NCBI RefSeq assembly: GCF_006494375.1
Contig: NZ_VHIZ01000008.1
Span: 56,114 to 120,113 of the forward strand
Reading direction: 5' to 3'
Source: Pantoea anthophila
GTDB lineage: Bacteria; Pseudomonadota; Gammaproteobacteria; Enterobacterales; Enterobacteriaceae
DNA length: 64,000 nucleotides
Shown: one piece after another, positions 37,685-48,348 of the stretch
Position numbering within the stretch: position 1 is the stretch's first letter
Layout: each line of letters opens with the position of its first letter
Translations under genes and position numbers: made by a program
Notes under the pieces: generated by a model
Told to the model about the DNA's origin: nothing
Database searches by the model: none
The model's input: only the letters and a program-made list of their open reading frames with translations

Positions 37685-37712
37685 AAAAAAAACCAGCCTG
37701 AAGGCTGGTTTT
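37685..37712 (-). terminator. dusA terminator
   Basis: An eight-base perfect stem AACCAGCC / GGCTGGTT with loop TGAA, followed on the minus strand by a T tract, 17 bp after the dusA stop. Confidence 0.88.
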
Positions 37713-37728
37713 CTGTGACGTCAGCGGA

Positions 37729-38721
37729 TCAGGCTTCCTGTGGAATCTTATCCGCCACCAGCGCCAGCGCCGCTTCCAGAACGCGGACATCCGCCCCCGG
37801 CTTATGCGCATTTTCACTCAGATGGCGTCGCCACTGGCGTGCGCCCGGAATGCCCTGGAAGAGTCCCAGCATATGGCGCGTGACGTGGCCCAGATAGGTG
37901 CCCTTCGCCAGTTCCGCTTCAATATAGGGATACATGGCGCGTACCACCTCAACCGGGTTAGCCGCCGGATGCTGACGCCCGAACAGCTGCTGGTCGACCT
38001 GCGCCAGAATGCCGGGGTTCTGATAGGCTTCACGGCCCATCATCACGCCGTCAAGGTGCTCCAGATGCGCCTGTGCCTCTTCCAGCGTTTTCACGCCGCC
38101 ATTAAGCGCAATCGTCAGATGCGGGAAATCGCGCTTCAGCTGGTAGACGCGGGGATAATCCAGCGGGGGGATTTCGCGGTTCTCTTTGGGGCTGAGGCCG
38201 GAGAGCCAGGCTTTGCGCGCATGGATGATAAATGTCTCGCACTCGCCGCGGCCCGCCACCGTGCCGATAAAGTCGGTCAGGAAGGCATAGCTGTCCAGCT
38301 CATCAATTCCGATACGGGTTTTCACCGTGACCGGAATCGACACCACGTCGCGCATCGCTTTCACGGCATCTGCGACCAGAGTGGCTTCGGCCATCAGGCA
38401 GGCACCGAAACGGCCATTCTGCACCCGATCAGAGGGACAGCCGACGTTAAGGTTGATCTCATCGTAGCCGCGCTGCTCCGCCAGCTTCGCGCACTGCGCC
38501 AGCGCCGCCGGATCGCTTCCGCCCAGCTGCAATGCAACCGGGTGTTCAGCGTCACTGTAAGCCAGATAATCCCCTTTGCCATGGATGATCGCGCCGGTCG
38601 TCACCATTTCGGTGTACAGCAGGGTGTCGCCGGTCAGCTGACGATGAAAATAGCGACAGTGCCGATCGGTCCAGTCGAGCATAGGGGCGATGGAGAAGCG
38701 TTGCGAAGAAAAAGTAGCCAT
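37729..38721 (-). CDS. dusA: tRNA-dihydrouridine(20/20a) synthase DusA
   Basis: FMN-dependent reductase modifying U20/U20a in the tRNA D-loop. Substrate/FMN region [17 protein letters not shown] near the N-terminus, catalytic cysteine in [21 protein letters not shown] (Cys of GACLM), KTRIG, and the phosphate-binding [13 protein letters not shown] chose MATFSSQ (331 aa) as start. An ATG 75 bp upstream lies in a hairpin-rich spacer and its extra residues do not resemble the family. Confidence 0.93.
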   Translation of the reverse strand: MATFSSQRFSIAPMLDWTDRHCRYFHRQLTGDTLLYTEMVTTGAIIHGKGDYLAYSDAEHPVALQLGGSDPAALAQCAKLAEQRGYDEINLNVGCPSDRVQNGRFGACLMAEATLVADAVKAMRDVVSIPVTVKTRIGIDELDSYAFLTDFIGTVAGRGECETFIIHARKAWLSGLSPKENREIPPLDYPRVYQLKRDFPHLTIALNGGVKTLEEAQAHLEHLDGVMMGREAYQNPGILAQVDQQLFGRQHPAANPVEVVRAMYPYIEAELAKGTYLGHVTRHMLGLFQGIPGARQWRRHLSENAHKPGADVRVLEAALALVADKIPQEA

Positions 38722-38827
38722 GTAGCGCAGACAATCCGGTAATTGAGGGTGATGGAATTCTGTGCAAGGATAACACAAGGGCGGGCGATAGTGCATCGCC
38801 CGCCCCCGGAGAGCCGGGATAATCCGC

Positions 38828-40075
38828 TTAGAAGTTAAAGCCCAGCTGCATCATCGCGCCCCAGGTATTGTTAGCACCGACGGAGCCAGCCAGATCCAGA
38901 TGGACAGCTTTGTTAAACGGCGACAGACCAAAACCTGCCGTGGCCACATTTTCGTCGTTAGACCGCATGTCCGCACGATAACCCGCGCGCAGCTGCAGCC
39001 AGTCAAGTACGCGGTACTCCGCACCCACTGCCGCATACTGGCTGTTATCCTGAGTTTTGAAGCGTTTGGTTTCCGTGAGATCCACATCGCCGGTCACGGT
39101 AAACGGACCTTTATCCCAGGACAGACCGGTGGTAACCAGCGGGCGAATCTGGTAGGTGTCGCGGAATCCGTTAACCTCCCGGGTCTGCAGATCGCGTGAA
39201 ACCAGGTTCTGTCCGGTCACACCCAGCGTCCAGTTTTCAGCAAAGGTGGTCGCCAGACCGGCATCAACGTTAAAGCCGGTGTCGGTGCTGCGATACTGAC
39301 TGTTGTTGATGTCATTTTTGTCGTAGTTATAGATGCTGGCAGTGTAGTTATAGAGCCAGGTTTTCTGCACTTTTGGCGTCACGCCCACCGACACCGGCTG
39401 ACCGGCGACAGTGAACTCATGCGCCACCGCCACACCATAATCGGTAACCAGCGCCGCTAAGCCGTTCGCACTGGAGCGAAGGTTATTCTGATCGCCCGGA
39501 AGAGGAATCGCCCCGTTTTCTATACTACGCAGATAGTTAATATCACTCTGGACCACGTTGGCGCGGACGTGTGCCGTTCCGTAGGCTTTGGCGATAAAGG
39601 CGAAAGGCAGCGTTTCATTGGGGATCGTAACAGCTATGGCCGCACCCGCACTGCCGTCGGCTTTGTTACCGCGCAAATCGCTGAGCTTATCTGCCACATC
39701 GCCTGAGGCCGCACGCAGTTCAGAGTTAGCACGGAAGAAATCCGCTGGTGTGAGGTTACCCAGCACCGTGCGGTAACGATCCACGGTGTCGGTAATATCA
39801 TCGACTTTATCGATCAGCTTATCTTTGTCCGTTACCTGAATGCCTGCTGAAGGAATAATAATGCTGACATTATCGTCAGATTTAGCACGCGTCATTAATG
39901 CCGGGTTCGCCAGCACTGCAGAGCCATAAACAGAAGATGCCACGCCGGTGCCGCCCATGGCGTCATTACGTGCATCATACCAGGTCCCTGCCGCCATGGC
40001 GGAAGAAGAAAGGAAAAGCGCGGTCGCTGCAGCGGAACAGATCAGCGCTGAGCGTTGAGCGGATTTTTTCACCAT
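38828..40075 (-). CDS. TraF-like (F-plasmid type, FadL-fold) outer-membrane protein
   Basis: 415 aa with a clear signal peptide (to SSAMAAG, around 29 residues). Then come a [16 protein letters not shown] segment followed by repeated beta strands, a coiled-coil-like insertion (around 85-130) and a C-terminal phenylalanine (LGFNF). This matches chromosomal proteins annotated as conjugal transfer protein TraF (TraF_2 family), which look like FadL-type outer-membrane channels and are not tied to conjugation. No transfer genes are nearby. The ligand is unknown. Confidence 0.78.
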   Translation of the reverse strand: MVKKSAQRSALICSAAATALFLSSSAMAAGTWYDARNDAMGGTGVASSVYGSAVLANPALMTRAKSDDNVSIIIPSAGIQVTDKDKLIDKVDDITDTVDRYRTVLGNLTPADFFRANSELRAASGDVADKLSDLRGNKADGSAGAAIAVTIPNETLPFAFIAKAYGTAHVRANVVQSDINYLRSIENGAIPLPGDQNNLRSSANGLAALVTDYGVAVAHEFTVAGQPVSVGVTPKVQKTWLYNYTASIYNYDKNDINNSQYRSTDTGFNVDAGLATTFAENWTLGVTGQNLVSRDLQTREVNGFRDTYQIRPLVTTGLSWDKGPFTVTGDVDLTETKRFKTQDNSQYAAVGAEYRVLDWLQLRAGYRADMRSNDENVATAGFGLSPFNKAVHLDLAGSVGANNTWGAMMQLGFNF

Positions 40076-40525
40076 TTGCCTGCCATCACCTGAGAAAGTG
40101 TCGTTGATACATTCAACAACTGAATAGTTTGTCAGCCCTATTGTGAACCCTGGCTAACGCGTTATTGCTGTGAATTCAAAGGAAACAGTGTCTTAATTCA
40201 AAGGATTGGACGTTTTGCGACCAGAATTAGCGTTTAATTATTAAAAACGGACCGGCTAATTTCAAATAATGTCAGACTTTTATTAAGTCTTTCTGAACAT
40301 TACTTCTTAACTCAGTGAGATGCAAAGCAAAAGGACAAAAAATTCTGCTCCGGTTGATTTACAGGTGGATCGGTTTTTTCGTCAGATTTGAGATAGAGAG
40401 GAGCAAAAATTCCACAGGCGCTGTTTTTTCAGGCTAATTGTGCTGTTTTAACAGACAGAAACGCGCTTCAGCACCCTGACAGGTTATGTGATAAAATAAC
40501 ATCACTTATTCAGCGGAGGATTTTC
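40076..40525. other. Intergenic region between the TraF-like gene and zur
   Basis: 450 bp, AT-rich, divergent promoters. It contains two exact copies of AATTCAAAGGA (40173-40183 and 40195-40205), 22 bp apart, and a weaker third (AATTTCAAATA near 40258). Near zur, GTTAT and ATAAC flank an 8-base spacer, which is too wide for the usual Zur box. Confidence 0.6.
40173..40205. repeat. Direct repeats AATTCAAAGGA x2
   Basis: Two identical 11-mers start 22 bp apart, that is two helical turns, about 100-130 bp upstream of the TraF-like gene. Such phasing is typical for regulator binding sites, but no regulator can be named. Confidence 0.45.
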
Positions 40526-41047
40526 ATGACTACCATGACGTCGCAGCAAATTTTGATTCAGGCCGAAAAAATGTGCCTGCAACGTGGTGTGCGTCTGACT
40601 TCGCAGCGCGCTGAAGTGTTGCGTCTGATGGCGGAACAGCCGGGCTCAATCAGTGCCTACGATCTGCTGGATCAGCTCCGGATCAGCGAACCTCAGGCCA
40701 AACCTCCCACGGTTTATCGTGCGCTCGACTTCCTGCTGGAGCAGGGTTTTGTGCATCGGGTGGAGTCCAACAACAGCTATGTGATGTGTCACCATTTTGA
40801 GGCGCCGGCTCATACGTCGGTCATGCTGGTCTGTGACCGCTGCGCCGCCGTCACCGAGAAGCAGGCGCAGGGCGTGGAAAAGATTATCGCCACGCTGGCG
40901 GGTGAAGCGCAGTTTGCCCTGCGTCACAGCGTGATCGAAGCCCATGGCTTATGCGAAAACTGCGCGGAAGCAGACGCCTGCACGCAGCACGAAAACTGCG
41001 GACATGACCATCAGGATGAGGGTAAAAAGCGCGGACGACGGGGATAA
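40526..41047 (+). CDS. zur: Zinc uptake regulator Zur (Fur family)
   Basis: 173 aa zinc-responsive repressor. Winged-helix domain with RGVRLTSQRAEVLRLM and KPPTVYRALDFLLEQGFVH. Zinc ligands are in MLVCDRCAAV and LCENCAEADAC, with HHFEAPAHTS between. GGAGG precedes the ATG. The His/Asp-rich tail (CGHDHQDEG) is similar to E. coli Zur (171 aa). Convergent with dinF. Confidence 0.95.
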   Translation: MTTMTSQQILIQAEKMCLQRGVRLTSQRAEVLRLMAEQPGSISAYDLLDQLRISEPQAKPPTVYRALDFLLEQGFVHRVESNNSYVMCHHFEAPAHTSVMLVCDRCAAVTEKQAQGVEKIIATLAGEAQFALRHSVIEAHGLCENCAEADACTQHENCGHDHQDEGKKRGRRG

Positions 41048-41089
41048 GCGGCGGAACAATCACTATCGGACTAAAAACGATCTGCCTGC

Positions 41090-42412
41090 TCAGGCCGCAA
41101 ACCAGCTGTTCTGACGCCAGTGCCTGCGCCAGATGAGCCACAGTGAGAGGCCGCGCAGTGCGAGGAAAACCGTTACCGCCAGCCATAAACCGTGATTGCC
41201 CAGCACCGGCACGCTCAGCAGCGTCAGAAAATAGCCTGCGGCTGCCACCACCATGCTGTTACGCATCTCACGTCCGCGCGTTGCGCCGATAAACATCCCA
41301 TCCAGCAGATAACACCAGACGCCGATCAGCGGCATGATCACCTGCCAGACCAGATAGCGGTCGGCCGCCTGCTGCACTGTCTGAAGAGAGGTCAGCAGCA
41401 TCACGATTTGCGGGCCGGTAAAGGCATAAACCAGCGAGAAGAAGAGCGCCACCGCCGCCGCCTGTCGGCAGGCAGAGTGCCAGACGCGCAGCAGTTTGCT
41501 GCCATCTTTTGCGCCATGCGCTTCACCTGCAAACGCTTCGACGGCATAGGCAAAGCCATCGAGCGCGTAGGCGGTAAAGGTAATGAACATCAGTAACACG
41601 GCATTCACCGCGACCACCTCCGGCCCCAGCCTGGCGCCCAGCACGGTCAGCGAGGCGAAACAGAGCTGCAGCATAAGAGAGCGCAGCATAATGTCCCGGT
41701 TGAGGCGCAGCAGCCGGGCGCTGTCACCGCGCCAGCTCTGTTTCAGCAGGCTGAACGGAATGCCGCGCAGCTTCAGAACCCGCCAGACCATCATGCCGCC
41801 GACGCCCAGCGTGATATATTCCGCCAGTGCCGTGGCGGTGGCTGCCCCCGCAACGCCCCAGTGCAGCCCCATGACCAGCCAGAGGTCGAGCACGATATTC
41901 ACCAGGTTCCCCACTACCAGCAGGATCACCGGCGCACGCGCATACTGCACGCCCAGCAGCCAGCCCAGAATCACCAGGTTCGCCAGCGTGGCAGGCGCAC
42001 TGAGCCAGCGGATCTGAATAAACAGTCCGGCCTGCGCCAGTACCAGAGGATCGCCGCCAATCAGATGGGTGGCCAGCTGAATAATGGGGTAACGCAGCGC
42101 GACAAACAGCAGACCCGCCAGCAACGCCATGATCAGCGGCTGGATCAGGGCGCGTGCCAGCGCCGCTTTGTCGCCTGCCCCGAAGGCCTGTGCCGTCAGG
42201 CCCGTGGTGCTCATGCGAAGGAAAAGCAGCAGCATAAAGAGGAAGCTGGTGACGGTCGTCCCGACCGCGACCCCGCCAAGATAGACGGGGCTGTCGAGAT
42301 GACCAATCACTGCCGTATCGACCACGCCCAGCAAGGGAACGGTGATATTTGACAGGATCATGGGCAGCGCGAGCCGCCAGAGATTTTTATCGGTTGCCGT
42401 GATAAAGCGCAT
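41090..42412 (-). CDS. dinF: MATE-family efflux protein DinF
   Basis: 440 aa inner-membrane MATE transporter with 12 predicted helices, starting WRLALPMILSNITVPLLGVVDTAVIGHL. In E. coli it is the damage-inducible gene downstream of lexA and protects against oxidative stress and bile salts. Here it is 100 bp downstream of lexA on the same strand and likely reads from the lexA promoter with its two SOS boxes. Confidence 0.95.
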   Translation of the reverse strand: MRFITATDKNLWRLALPMILSNITVPLLGVVDTAVIGHLDSPVYLGGVAVGTTVTSFLFMLLLFLRMSTTGLTAQAFGAGDKAALARALIQPLIMALLAGLLFVALRYPIIQLATHLIGGDPLVLAQAGLFIQIRWLSAPATLANLVILGWLLGVQYARAPVILLVVGNLVNIVLDLWLVMGLHWGVAGAATATALAEYITLGVGGMMVWRVLKLRGIPFSLLKQSWRGDSARLLRLNRDIMLRSLMLQLCFASLTVLGARLGPEVVAVNAVLLMFITFTAYALDGFAYAVEAFAGEAHGAKDGSKLLRVWHSACRQAAAVALFFSLVYAFTGPQIVMLLTSLQTVQQAADRYLVWQVIMPLIGVWCYLLDGMFIGATRGREMRNSMVVAAAGYFLTLLSVPVLGNHGLWLAVTVFLALRGLSLWLIWRRHWRQNSWFAA

Positions 42413-42512
42413 TCGCCATTCCGTGCTCAGTGTCGCTGCGCAGAGGCGGCAGCGACAAAATCAGGGCAGACAGAATAGCACCAGAAAAGGCGAATGCACG
42501 CAGGCGTCAGAA

Positions 42513-43127
42513 TCAGAGCCATTCGCCGTTGCGTACGACACCCACCGCCAGACCTTCCACGGTCAGCGACTGGGCGCGCGTATCGACAACAATCGGGTCG
42601 AAGTCGCTGTTTTCGGGCAGCAGATGCACGATAGCACCCTGCTTTTTCCAGCGTTTCACCGTCACTTCATCGTCAATGCGGGCCACCACGACCTGGCCAT
42701 TGCGCACATCCTGCGTTTTATGCACCGCGAGCAGGTCGCCGTCCATAATTCCGATATCTTTCATCGACATTCCGCTGACGCGCAGCAGGAAATCCGCCGA
42801 AGGTTTGAACAGGCCCGGATCGACTTTGTAATGCGTCTCGATATGTTCCTGCGCCATGATGGGCTCACCGGCAGCAACCCGGCCAATCAGTGGTATGCCT
42901 TCTGAGGCTTCTTCTTCCATTAACAGACGGATGCCGCGCGATGCGCCGGAGACAATCTCAATGACGCCTTTGCGCGCCAGCGCTTTCAGATGCTCTTCTG
43001 CCGCATTTGGCGAGCGGAAACCCAGCTGCGCGGCAATCTCGGCACGCGTAGGCGGCATGCCTGTTGAAGTAATATGGTCGCGAATCAGGTCATAGACCTG
43101 CTGCTGCCTGCTGGTTAATGCTTTCAT
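42513..43127 (-). CDS. lexA: SOS repressor LexA
   Basis: 204 aa. N-terminal winged HTH ([42 protein letters not shown]), self-cleavage site Ala-Gly in RVAAGEPI (around residue 86), catalytic Ser in [10 protein letters not shown] (around 121) and Lys in TVKRWKK-adjacent [13 protein letters not shown]. RecA filaments trigger self-cleavage. Autoregulated through the two boxes directly upstream. Confidence 0.98.
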   Translation of the reverse strand: MKALTSRQQQVYDLIRDHITSTGMPPTRAEIAAQLGFRSPNAAEEHLKALARKGVIEIVSGASRGIRLLMEEEASEGIPLIGRVAAGEPIMAQEHIETHYKVDPGLFKPSADFLLRVSGMSMKDIGIMDGDLLAVHKTQDVRNGQVVVARIDDEVTVKRWKKQGAIVHLLPENSDFDPIVVDTRAQSLTVEGLAVGVVRNGEWL

Positions 43128-43133
43128 CCCGCC

Positions 43134-43172
43134 CCCTGGTTGTTTATACAGTCGCTGTGAGTATATACAGGT
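43134..43172. promoter_or_regulatory. Tandem LexA boxes upstream of lexA
   Basis: Two CTG-N10-CAG sites: CTG 43136-43138 with CAG 43149-43151, and CTG 43155-43157 with CAG 43168-43170. Their 20-mers abut. This matches the double SOS operator of E. coli lexA and covers the promoter just upstream of the start at 43127. Confidence 0.93.
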
Positions 43173-43232
43173 ATTGGCGAAATGAAAACCGATTGTCAGG
43201 GAAAACGCGGCCTGAGCCGCGTTATGGAAGGT

Positions 43233-43601
43233 TTATCGCAAATGTGTCCAGAGCAGCGCGATCCAGACAAACAGGGCCAGTAAGATAGCCAGCAGCACCG
43301 CTGCCGAACCCATATCTTTTGCCCGGCCCGCGAGCGGATGATGCTCCTGACCGATGCGATCGACCACCGCTTCAATGGCGCTATTGAGGATTTCGACGAT
43401 GACCACCAGCACCACCGACCCAATCATAAGGATGCGCGAGATCACATCAACGTCCAGCCAGCACGCGATAATGATCGCCGCCAGCGCAGCCAGGGCTTCC
43501 TGACGAAACGCCGCTTCATGTTGCCACGCGGCACGCAGCCCCTGCCAGGAGTAACCGGCGGCTTTTACTATTCTGATAAGTCCGGTGGCATTATTTGCCA
43601 T
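43233..43601 (-). CDS. dgkA: Diacylglycerol kinase (DgkA)
   Basis: 122 aa, same length as E. coli DgkA, a trimeric three-helix inner-membrane kinase that phosphorylates diacylglycerol from membrane-derived oligosaccharide synthesis. Conserved stretch [23 protein letters not shown] and the N-terminal amphipathic [20 protein letters not shown]. The start MANNATG is chosen over a longer frame that runs through the plsB promoter. Divergent from plsB. Confidence 0.95.
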   Translation of the reverse strand: MANNATGLIRIVKAAGYSWQGLRAAWQHEAAFRQEALAALAAIIIACWLDVDVISRILMIGSVVLVVIVEILNSAIEAVVDRIGQEHHPLAGRAKDMGSAAVLLAILLALFVWIALLWTHLR

Positions 43602-43719
43602 GTGTGGGAACCCTTTTATCGGATTGACGTCAATGTCTGGGCTGCGTGCATTTGGCACCACCACAGATCTTCGCTGCACTTTCTGGTATGCTTGCGGCGC
43701 TTTGCTAACAAGAGGCTTC

Positions 43720-46152
43720 ATGTTGTCTATGTCAGGTTGGCGTAAACTTTATTATAAATTGCTTAATTTACCACTCTCGTTTCTGGTAAAGAGTAAGGCC
43801 ATTCCGGCCGATCCCGTGTCTGAACATGGTCTGGATCCGACCCGACCTATTATGTATGTTTTGCCTTACGATTCGAAGGCTGACTTACTGACTTTGCGCG
43901 CGCAGTGTCTGCGGCATCATCTGCCCGATCCGCTCTCTCCACTGGAGATTGATGGTTCCCTGCTGCCTCGCCACGTCTTTATCCACGATGGCCCGCGCGT
44001 CTTCCCCTATTTTGTACCCAGCGTGGAATCGGTGAAAATTTTCCACGATTACCTGGACCTGCATCGCAATAATCCCACGCTGGATATTCAGATGCTGCCC
44101 GTCACCGTGATGTTTGGCCGCGCACCGGGACGTGAAGTCCAGGGCGAAGCCACACCACACCTGCGGGTGCTGAACGGCGTGCAGAAGTTCTTTGCGGTCA
44201 TCTGGCATGGGCGCGACAGCTTTGTCCGCTTCTCGCCGACCGTGTCGCTGCGGCGTATGGCCACGGAACATGGGACAGATAAGACGATCGCGCAGAAGCT
44301 GGCCCGCGTCGCGCGTATCCATTTTGCCCGTCAGCGGCTGGCTGCGATTGGCCCGCGTTTACCGGCCCGTCAGGATCTGTTTAATCGCCTGCTGCAATCC
44401 AAAGCGATTGAAAAAGCCGTAGAAGATGAGGCGCGCAGCAAAAAAATCTCCCATGAGAAAGCGCAGCAGAATGCCGTCGAGATGATGGAAGAGATTGCGG
44501 CGAACTTCTCCTATGAAGCGATTCGCGTTACTGACCGGGTGATGGGCTGGCTCTGGAGCCGTCTCTATCAGGGCATCAACGTCAATGGCGGCGAAAAAGT
44601 GCGCCAGCTGGCGCAGGATGGTCATGAGATTGTCTACGTGCCCTGCCACCGCAGCCACATGGATTATCTGCTGCTCTCCTACGTGCTCTATCATCAGGGC
44701 CTGGTGCCGCCGCACATCGCAGCAGGCATCAACCTCAACTTCTGGCCAGCCGGTCCGATCTTCCGTCGTCTGGGTGCCTTCTTTATCCGTCGCACCTTTA
44801 AAGGCAACAAGCTGTACGCCACGGTATTCCGCGAATACCTCGGTGAGCTGTTCACCCGGGGTTACTCGGTTGAGTACTTTGTCGAAGGTGGCCGTTCACG
44901 CACGGGCCGTCTGCTGGACCCGAAAACCGGCACGTTAGCCATGACGCTGCAGGCGATGCTGCGCGGCGGCAATCGTCCCATCACGCTGGTGCCGATCTAC
45001 ATCGGATATGAGCATGTGATGGAAGTGGGTACTTACGCCAAAGAGCTGCGCGGCGCGGCAAAAGAGAAAGAGGGCTTCATGCAGATGGTGCGTGGCCTGC
45101 GTAAGCTGCGCAATCTCGGTCAGGGTTACGTTAACTTTGGCGAACCGCTGCCGCTGGTTAACTATCTCAACAAGCGCGTGCCGGAATGGCGTGACTCGAT
45201 CGATCCGATTGAGCCACAGCGTCCCGGCTGGCTGACCCCGACCGTGAACGATATTGCGGCTCGCGTGATGGTGCGGATCAATGAAGCCGGCGCGGCTAAC
45301 GCCATGAACCTCTGTGTTACGGCCCTGCTTGCCTCACGTCAGCGCTCACTTACCCGCGAACAGCTGATTGAACAGCTGGAGTGCTATACCCAGTTGCTGC
45401 GCAATGTGCCTTACTCGCCGAATGCGACCCTGCCCGATCTCTCTGCGGAAGCGCTGCTGGATCACGCCCTGGGCATGAACAAGTTTGAGAGTGAAAAGGA
45501 CAGCATTGGCGACATCATCATTCTGCCGCGTGAGCAGGCGGTGCTGATGACCTATTACCGCAACAACATTCATCACATGCTGGTGATGCCGTCGCTGATT
45601 GCCGCCATTGTTCAGCAACACCAGACGCTGAGCGAAGCGGAACTGCTGCGTCAGGTCAGCCTGATCTATCCAATGCTGAAGAGCGAGCTCTTCCTGCGCT
45701 GGGAGAGGGATGAGCTGCCGCAACTGCTGACTGAACTGAGTCAGGAGCTGGCGCGTCAGGGTCTGATTACGCTTGAGGCCGGTGAACTGCGCTTTACCGC
45801 AGCGCGCTATCGCACGCTGCAACTGCTGGCAGCTGGTGTGCGTGAAACGCTGCAGCGTTATGCCATTACCTTCTCGATTCTCAGCGCCAAGCCGACGATT
45901 AACCGCGGCACGCTGGAGAAAGAGAGCCGGACGCTGGCACAACGTCTCTCCGTGCTGCACGGTATCAACGCTCCGGAGTTCTTCGACAAAGCGGTCTTTA
46001 CCTCACTGGTACTGACGCTGCGTGATGAAGGCTATATCAGTGACAGCGGAGATGCGGATGTGGCACAGACCCAGGCCACCTGGCACATCCTGGCTGACCT
46101 GGTGACCAGCGATGTCCGGATGACCATTGAAACGGCTGTCGCGCACGACTGA
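43720..46152 (+). CDS. plsB: Glycerol-3-phosphate 1-O-acyltransferase (PlsB)
   Basis: 810 aa inner-membrane enzyme for the first step of phospholipid synthesis, using acyl-ACP or acyl-CoA. Acyltransferase motifs: [10 protein letters not shown] (HX4D), [27 protein letters not shown] and [13 protein letters not shown] chose ATG 43720 ([15 protein letters not shown]) with AGAGG upstream; ATG 43729 is an alternative, and E. coli has a start at each similar position. Divergent from dgkA, so opposing lipid-phosphate enzymes share one control region. Confidence 0.96.
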   Translation: MLSMSGWRKLYYKLLNLPLSFLVKSKAIPADPVSEHGLDPTRPIMYVLPYDSKADLLTLRAQCLRHHLPDPLSPLEIDGSLLPRHVFIHDGPRVFPYFVPSVESVKIFHDYLDLHRNNPTLDIQMLPVTVMFGRAPGREVQGEATPHLRVLNGVQKFFAVIWHGRDSFVRFSPTVSLRRMATEHGTDKTIAQKLARVARIHFARQRLAAIGPRLPARQDLFNRLLQSKAIEKAVEDEARSKKISHEKAQQNAVEMMEEIAANFSYEAIRVTDRVMGWLWSRLYQGINVNGGEKVRQLAQDGHEIVYVPCHRSHMDYLLLSYVLYHQGLVPPHIAAGINLNFWPAGPIFRRLGAFFIRRTFKGNKLYATVFREYLGELFTRGYSVEYFVEGGRSRTGRLLDPKTGTLAMTLQAMLRGGNRPITLVPIYIGYEHVMEVGTYAKELRGAAKEKEGFMQMVRGLRKLRNLGQGYVNFGEPLPLVNYLNKRVPEWRDSIDPIEPQRPGWLTPTVNDIAARVMVRINEAGAANAMNLCVTALLASRQRSLTREQLIEQLECYTQLLRNVPYSPNATLPDLSAEALLDHALGMNKFESEKDSIGDIIILPREQAVLMTYYRNNIHHMLVMPSLIAAIVQQHQTLSEAELLRQVSLIYPMLKSELFLRWERDELPQLLTELSQELARQGLITLEAGELRFTAARYRTLQLLAAGVRETLQRYAITFSILSAKPTINRGTLEKESRTLAQRLSVLHGINAPEFFDKAVFTSLVLTLRDEGYISDSGDADVAQTQATWHILADLVTSDVRMTIETAVAHD

Positions 46153-46166
46153 TACCCGCGTAAAGC

Positions 46167-46196
46167 AAAAAAGGCGACCTCAGGGTCGCCTTTTTT
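46167..46196 (+). terminator. plsB terminator
   Basis: A seven-base stem GGCGACC / GGTCGCC with loop TCAG is flanked by A-rich DNA and followed by six T, 20 bp after the plsB stop. Confidence 0.9.
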
Positions 46197-46247
46197 ATGT
46201 CGCACAGGGCTGTCTGGCAGGCTTCTTACAGCAACGAAGAACCTGAC

Positions 46248-46359
46248 GCGCAGGGGACAGGGACAGAAGAGGAAAGCGTCCCGCGCCAGGGATGGCGCGG
46301 GCCGAGCCGTCATGGATGACAGCTTTTGCGTCTTTCCGATCTGGCCCTGTCCCCTGCGC
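46248..46359 (+). repeat. Nested-palindrome intergenic repeat, copy 2
   Basis: The outer arms GCGCAGGGGACAGGG (46248-46262) and CCCTGTCCCCTGCGC (46345-46359) are perfectly complementary over 15 bases. Inside lie GGAAAG (46271-46276) with CTTTCC (46332-46337), a perfect nine-base hairpin CCCGCGCCA / TGGCGCGGG around GGGA (46280-46301), and self-complementary GTCATGGATGAC (46309-46320). The core matches the minus strand of copy 1 at 4498-4599, while the outer arms have unrelated sequence. It lies between convergent plsB and ubiA. Confidence 0.82.
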
Positions 46360-46397
46360 AGGCGCGGTCTTCCCGCTATGACAGGCTGCCTTTCCAG

Positions 46398-47282
46398 TCA
46401 GAACAGCTGAGTGAACGGCGGCGTATTCATTAAAATGCCGAGGAACAGCACCATCCCGACATAGTTGTTATTGAGGAAAGCCTGGAAACAGGGCTGACGT
46501 TCGCGCCCGGCTATCAGCTTCTGCTGATAAACAAACAGGGCGGCAGCCAGCAGCAGCGTCCAGTAGAAGGCGCTGTTCAGGTGCAGCATCGTCCCCACCG
46601 ACGCCATCAGCAGCAGGGTTGCCAGTTGCAGCAGACCAATAATCAGCTTGTCGAAGCGACCAAATAAAATGGCGGTCGACTTCACCCCAATCTTCAGGTC
46701 ATCGTCCCTGTCCACCATCGCATACTGCGTATCGTAAGCAACCGTCCAGCAGATGTTGGCAATGAATACCAGCCAGCAGACCAGAGGTAAGGACTCACTA
46801 ACTGCACACCAGGCCATAGGGATTGCCCAGCCAAATGCGGCCCCCAGTACGACCTGCGGCAGATGGGTATAGCGCTTCATAAAGGGATAGACCCAGGCCA
46901 GCGCCAGCCCCACCACGGAAAGCATGATGGTCATCAGGTTCATGGTCAGCACCAGCGCAAAAGCCACCAGCCCCAGAATCACAAACAGCAGCTTTGCTTC
47001 TCTGGCACTCACCGCGCCGCTGGCCAGCGGCCGATGTCGGGTGCGCTCAACGTGACCATCCACTTTGCGATCGGCATAGTCATTGATGACACAACCCGCC
47101 GCCCGCATCACAAAGACCCCGGCCACAAACACCACCAGCACCGGTAACGGCGGCATCGCCATGTCAGCCAGCCAGAGTGCCCAGAGCGTGGGCCACATCA
47201 GCAGCAGCGTGCCGATCGGTTTATCGATGCGCATCAGGCGGCTGTAGTCCCGCCATTTATTCATACTTAAGCTCTTTTCCAC
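46398..47282 (-). CDS. ubiA: 4-hydroxybenzoate octaprenyltransferase (UbiA)
   Basis: About 294 aa, inner-membrane prenyltransferase of ubiquinone synthesis with nine helices. Two Asp-rich Mg-diphosphate motifs: [11 protein letters not shown] (around 75) and DRDDDLKIG (around 195). Start choice: two tandem GTG codons follow GAGGA after the ubiC stop, and I report the second (47282) because spacing is best and it aligns with the E. coli start; ATG 47264 is also possible. Operon ubiC-ubiA. Confidence 0.94.
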   Translation of the reverse strand: MEKSLSMNKWRDYSRLMRIDKPIGTLLLMWPTLWALWLADMAMPPLPVLVVFVAGVFVMRAAGCVINDYADRKVDGHVERTRHRPLASGAVSAREAKLLFVILGLVAFALVLTMNLMTIMLSVVGLALAWVYPFMKRYTHLPQVVLGAAFGWAIPMAWCAVSESLPLVCWLVFIANICWTVAYDTQYAMVDRDDDLKIGVKSTAILFGRFDKLIIGLLQLATLLLMASVGTMLHLNSAFYWTLLLAAALFVYQQKLIAGRERQPCFQAFLNNNYVGMVLFLGILMNTPPFTQLF

Positions 47283-47292
47283 CACAAAATCC

Positions 47293-47805
47293 TCAGACCA
47301 GATCGCGATAGAGCGGCGATGCCGGTAAAAACAGTTCAGTCAGCAGCAGCGGCTTGCCGGAGAGGCGCAGACGCGACCGCCGTCCCCACAATGCATCAAT
47401 CTGTCCGGGTTCAATAAAATCGCGGGTCAGCGTCGAAGAGGAGAAAAGATAGCGACCCAGAGGACGGGTACCCAACTGCTGCAGCATCGCCTCAGGCCCG
47501 TTGAGGGTGCTTTCCGGCACCAGGGTGCGGCCCGCCAGCCAGGGCTGATCGTCGCCGAACAGCAGCACTTCACGCAGCCAGAAGCGTTCATCATCCGGCA
47601 ACAGGGCGCGTTCCTCGCCCAACTCGCTGGCATCGATAAAGCCTTCGCGCAATGGCTGAACCGTCACCCGCTGACAATGCTGTTCAAAACGGCGCGTCAT
47701 TGAATCCTCTTCCATCAGCCAGTCGAGCAACGGCGGCGCAAGGGCTGCCTGCGATGAAGAAAGCCAGTTGAGCGCACCTAATAAGCTGAGCGCGTCTTGA
47801 GACAT
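47293..47805 (-). CDS. ubiC: Chorismate pyruvate-lyase (UbiC)
   Basis: 170 aa cytoplasmic lyase converting chorismate to 4-hydroxybenzoate plus pyruvate, the substrate supply for UbiA. Family features: [57 protein letters not shown] and [27 protein letters not shown] precedes the ATG. First gene of ubiCA, 10 bp before ubiA. Confidence 0.95.
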   Translation of the reverse strand: MSQDALSLLGALNWLSSSQAALAPPLLDWLMEEDSMTRRFEQHCQRVTVQPLREGFIDASELGEERALLPDDERFWLREVLLFGDDQPWLAGRTLVPESTLNGPEAMLQQLGTRPLGRYLFSSSTLTRDFIEPGQIDALWGRRSRLRLSGKPLLLTELFLPASPLYRDLV

Positions 47806-47861
47806 AGCACCACTCCCGGTAATTTTGAGGTCGGTAGTTTAGCGCAGAGACGCGATGCGAA

Positions 47862-47889
47862 CACCTGCCGTCGTACCAGACGGCAGGTG
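47862..47889 (-). terminator. Hairpin after psiE
   Basis: A perfect 11-base stem CACCTGCCGTC / GACGGCAGGTG with loop GTACCA overlaps the psiE end region in the psiE-ubiC gap. There is no long T tract, so strength is uncertain. Confidence 0.6.
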
Positions 47890-47891
47890 AA

Positions 47892-48302
47892 TTATTCGCG
47901 TTTCAGCCGGTTGCTGTTTGCCAGCCACAGCGTAATGACCAGCATCAGTATCGCCGCCGAGTAGCAGAGCGTATCGAAGGGATTTTTGTGATCGACAATA
48001 ATCAGGCGGATGATCGCCGTAATGCCGATGTAGACAAAATAGCGCAGCGGAAAGTGATAGCCGGACTGAAAGTACTTCACAATCAGGGCAATAAATTCGA
48101 AGTAGAGGAAATAGATCACGATTCCCTCAATCAGCAGATAGGAAGAGGCCTGCTCGCCGGTATTAAACAGCACGTTTGCCAGATGGATCGTCTCTTTGCC
48201 TAAAAAGACGATCAGGATGATCGCCAGACTCAGCAGGCCCACATTCAGCACCCACTGCAGTGCCGTTGCAAGGTGGCGGGCCAAAGGATTTTTGTCACTC
48301 AT
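47892..48302 (-). CDS. psiE: Phosphate-starvation-inducible protein PsiE
   Basis: 136 aa, the same length as E. coli PsiE, an inner-membrane protein with four predicted helices, including [16 protein letters not shown] and [19 protein letters not shown]. The function is unknown. I chose the start [11 protein letters not shown] consensus CRP palindrome lies about 50-60 bp upstream, and a 7 bp stem (48329-48346) lies between it and the start. No clear Pho box was seen in the short upstream gap, unlike E. coli. Confidence 0.93.
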   Translation of the reverse strand: MSDKNPLARHLATALQWVLNVGLLSLAIILIVFLGKETIHLANVLFNTGEQASSYLLIEGIVIYFLYFEFIALIVKYFQSGYHFPLRYFVYIGITAIIRLIIVDHKNPFDTLCYSAAILMLVITLWLANSNRLKRE

Positions 48303-48348
48303 GTTGCGCCTTAAAATGGAGTTATCAGCGCGCATCATCATGCGCGAG

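Noticed and set aside
38828..40075. Evidence of an integrated conjugative element, because of the TraF-like protein
   Set aside because: No other transfer, relaxase or integrase gene is present, and the family is widespread as a chromosomal outer-membrane protein.
40484..40505. GTTAT and ATAAC inverted pair before zur as a Zur box
   Set aside because: The spacing between half-sites is 8 bases, whereas Zur boxes have a 3-base centre, so this is more likely part of an AT-rich promoter.
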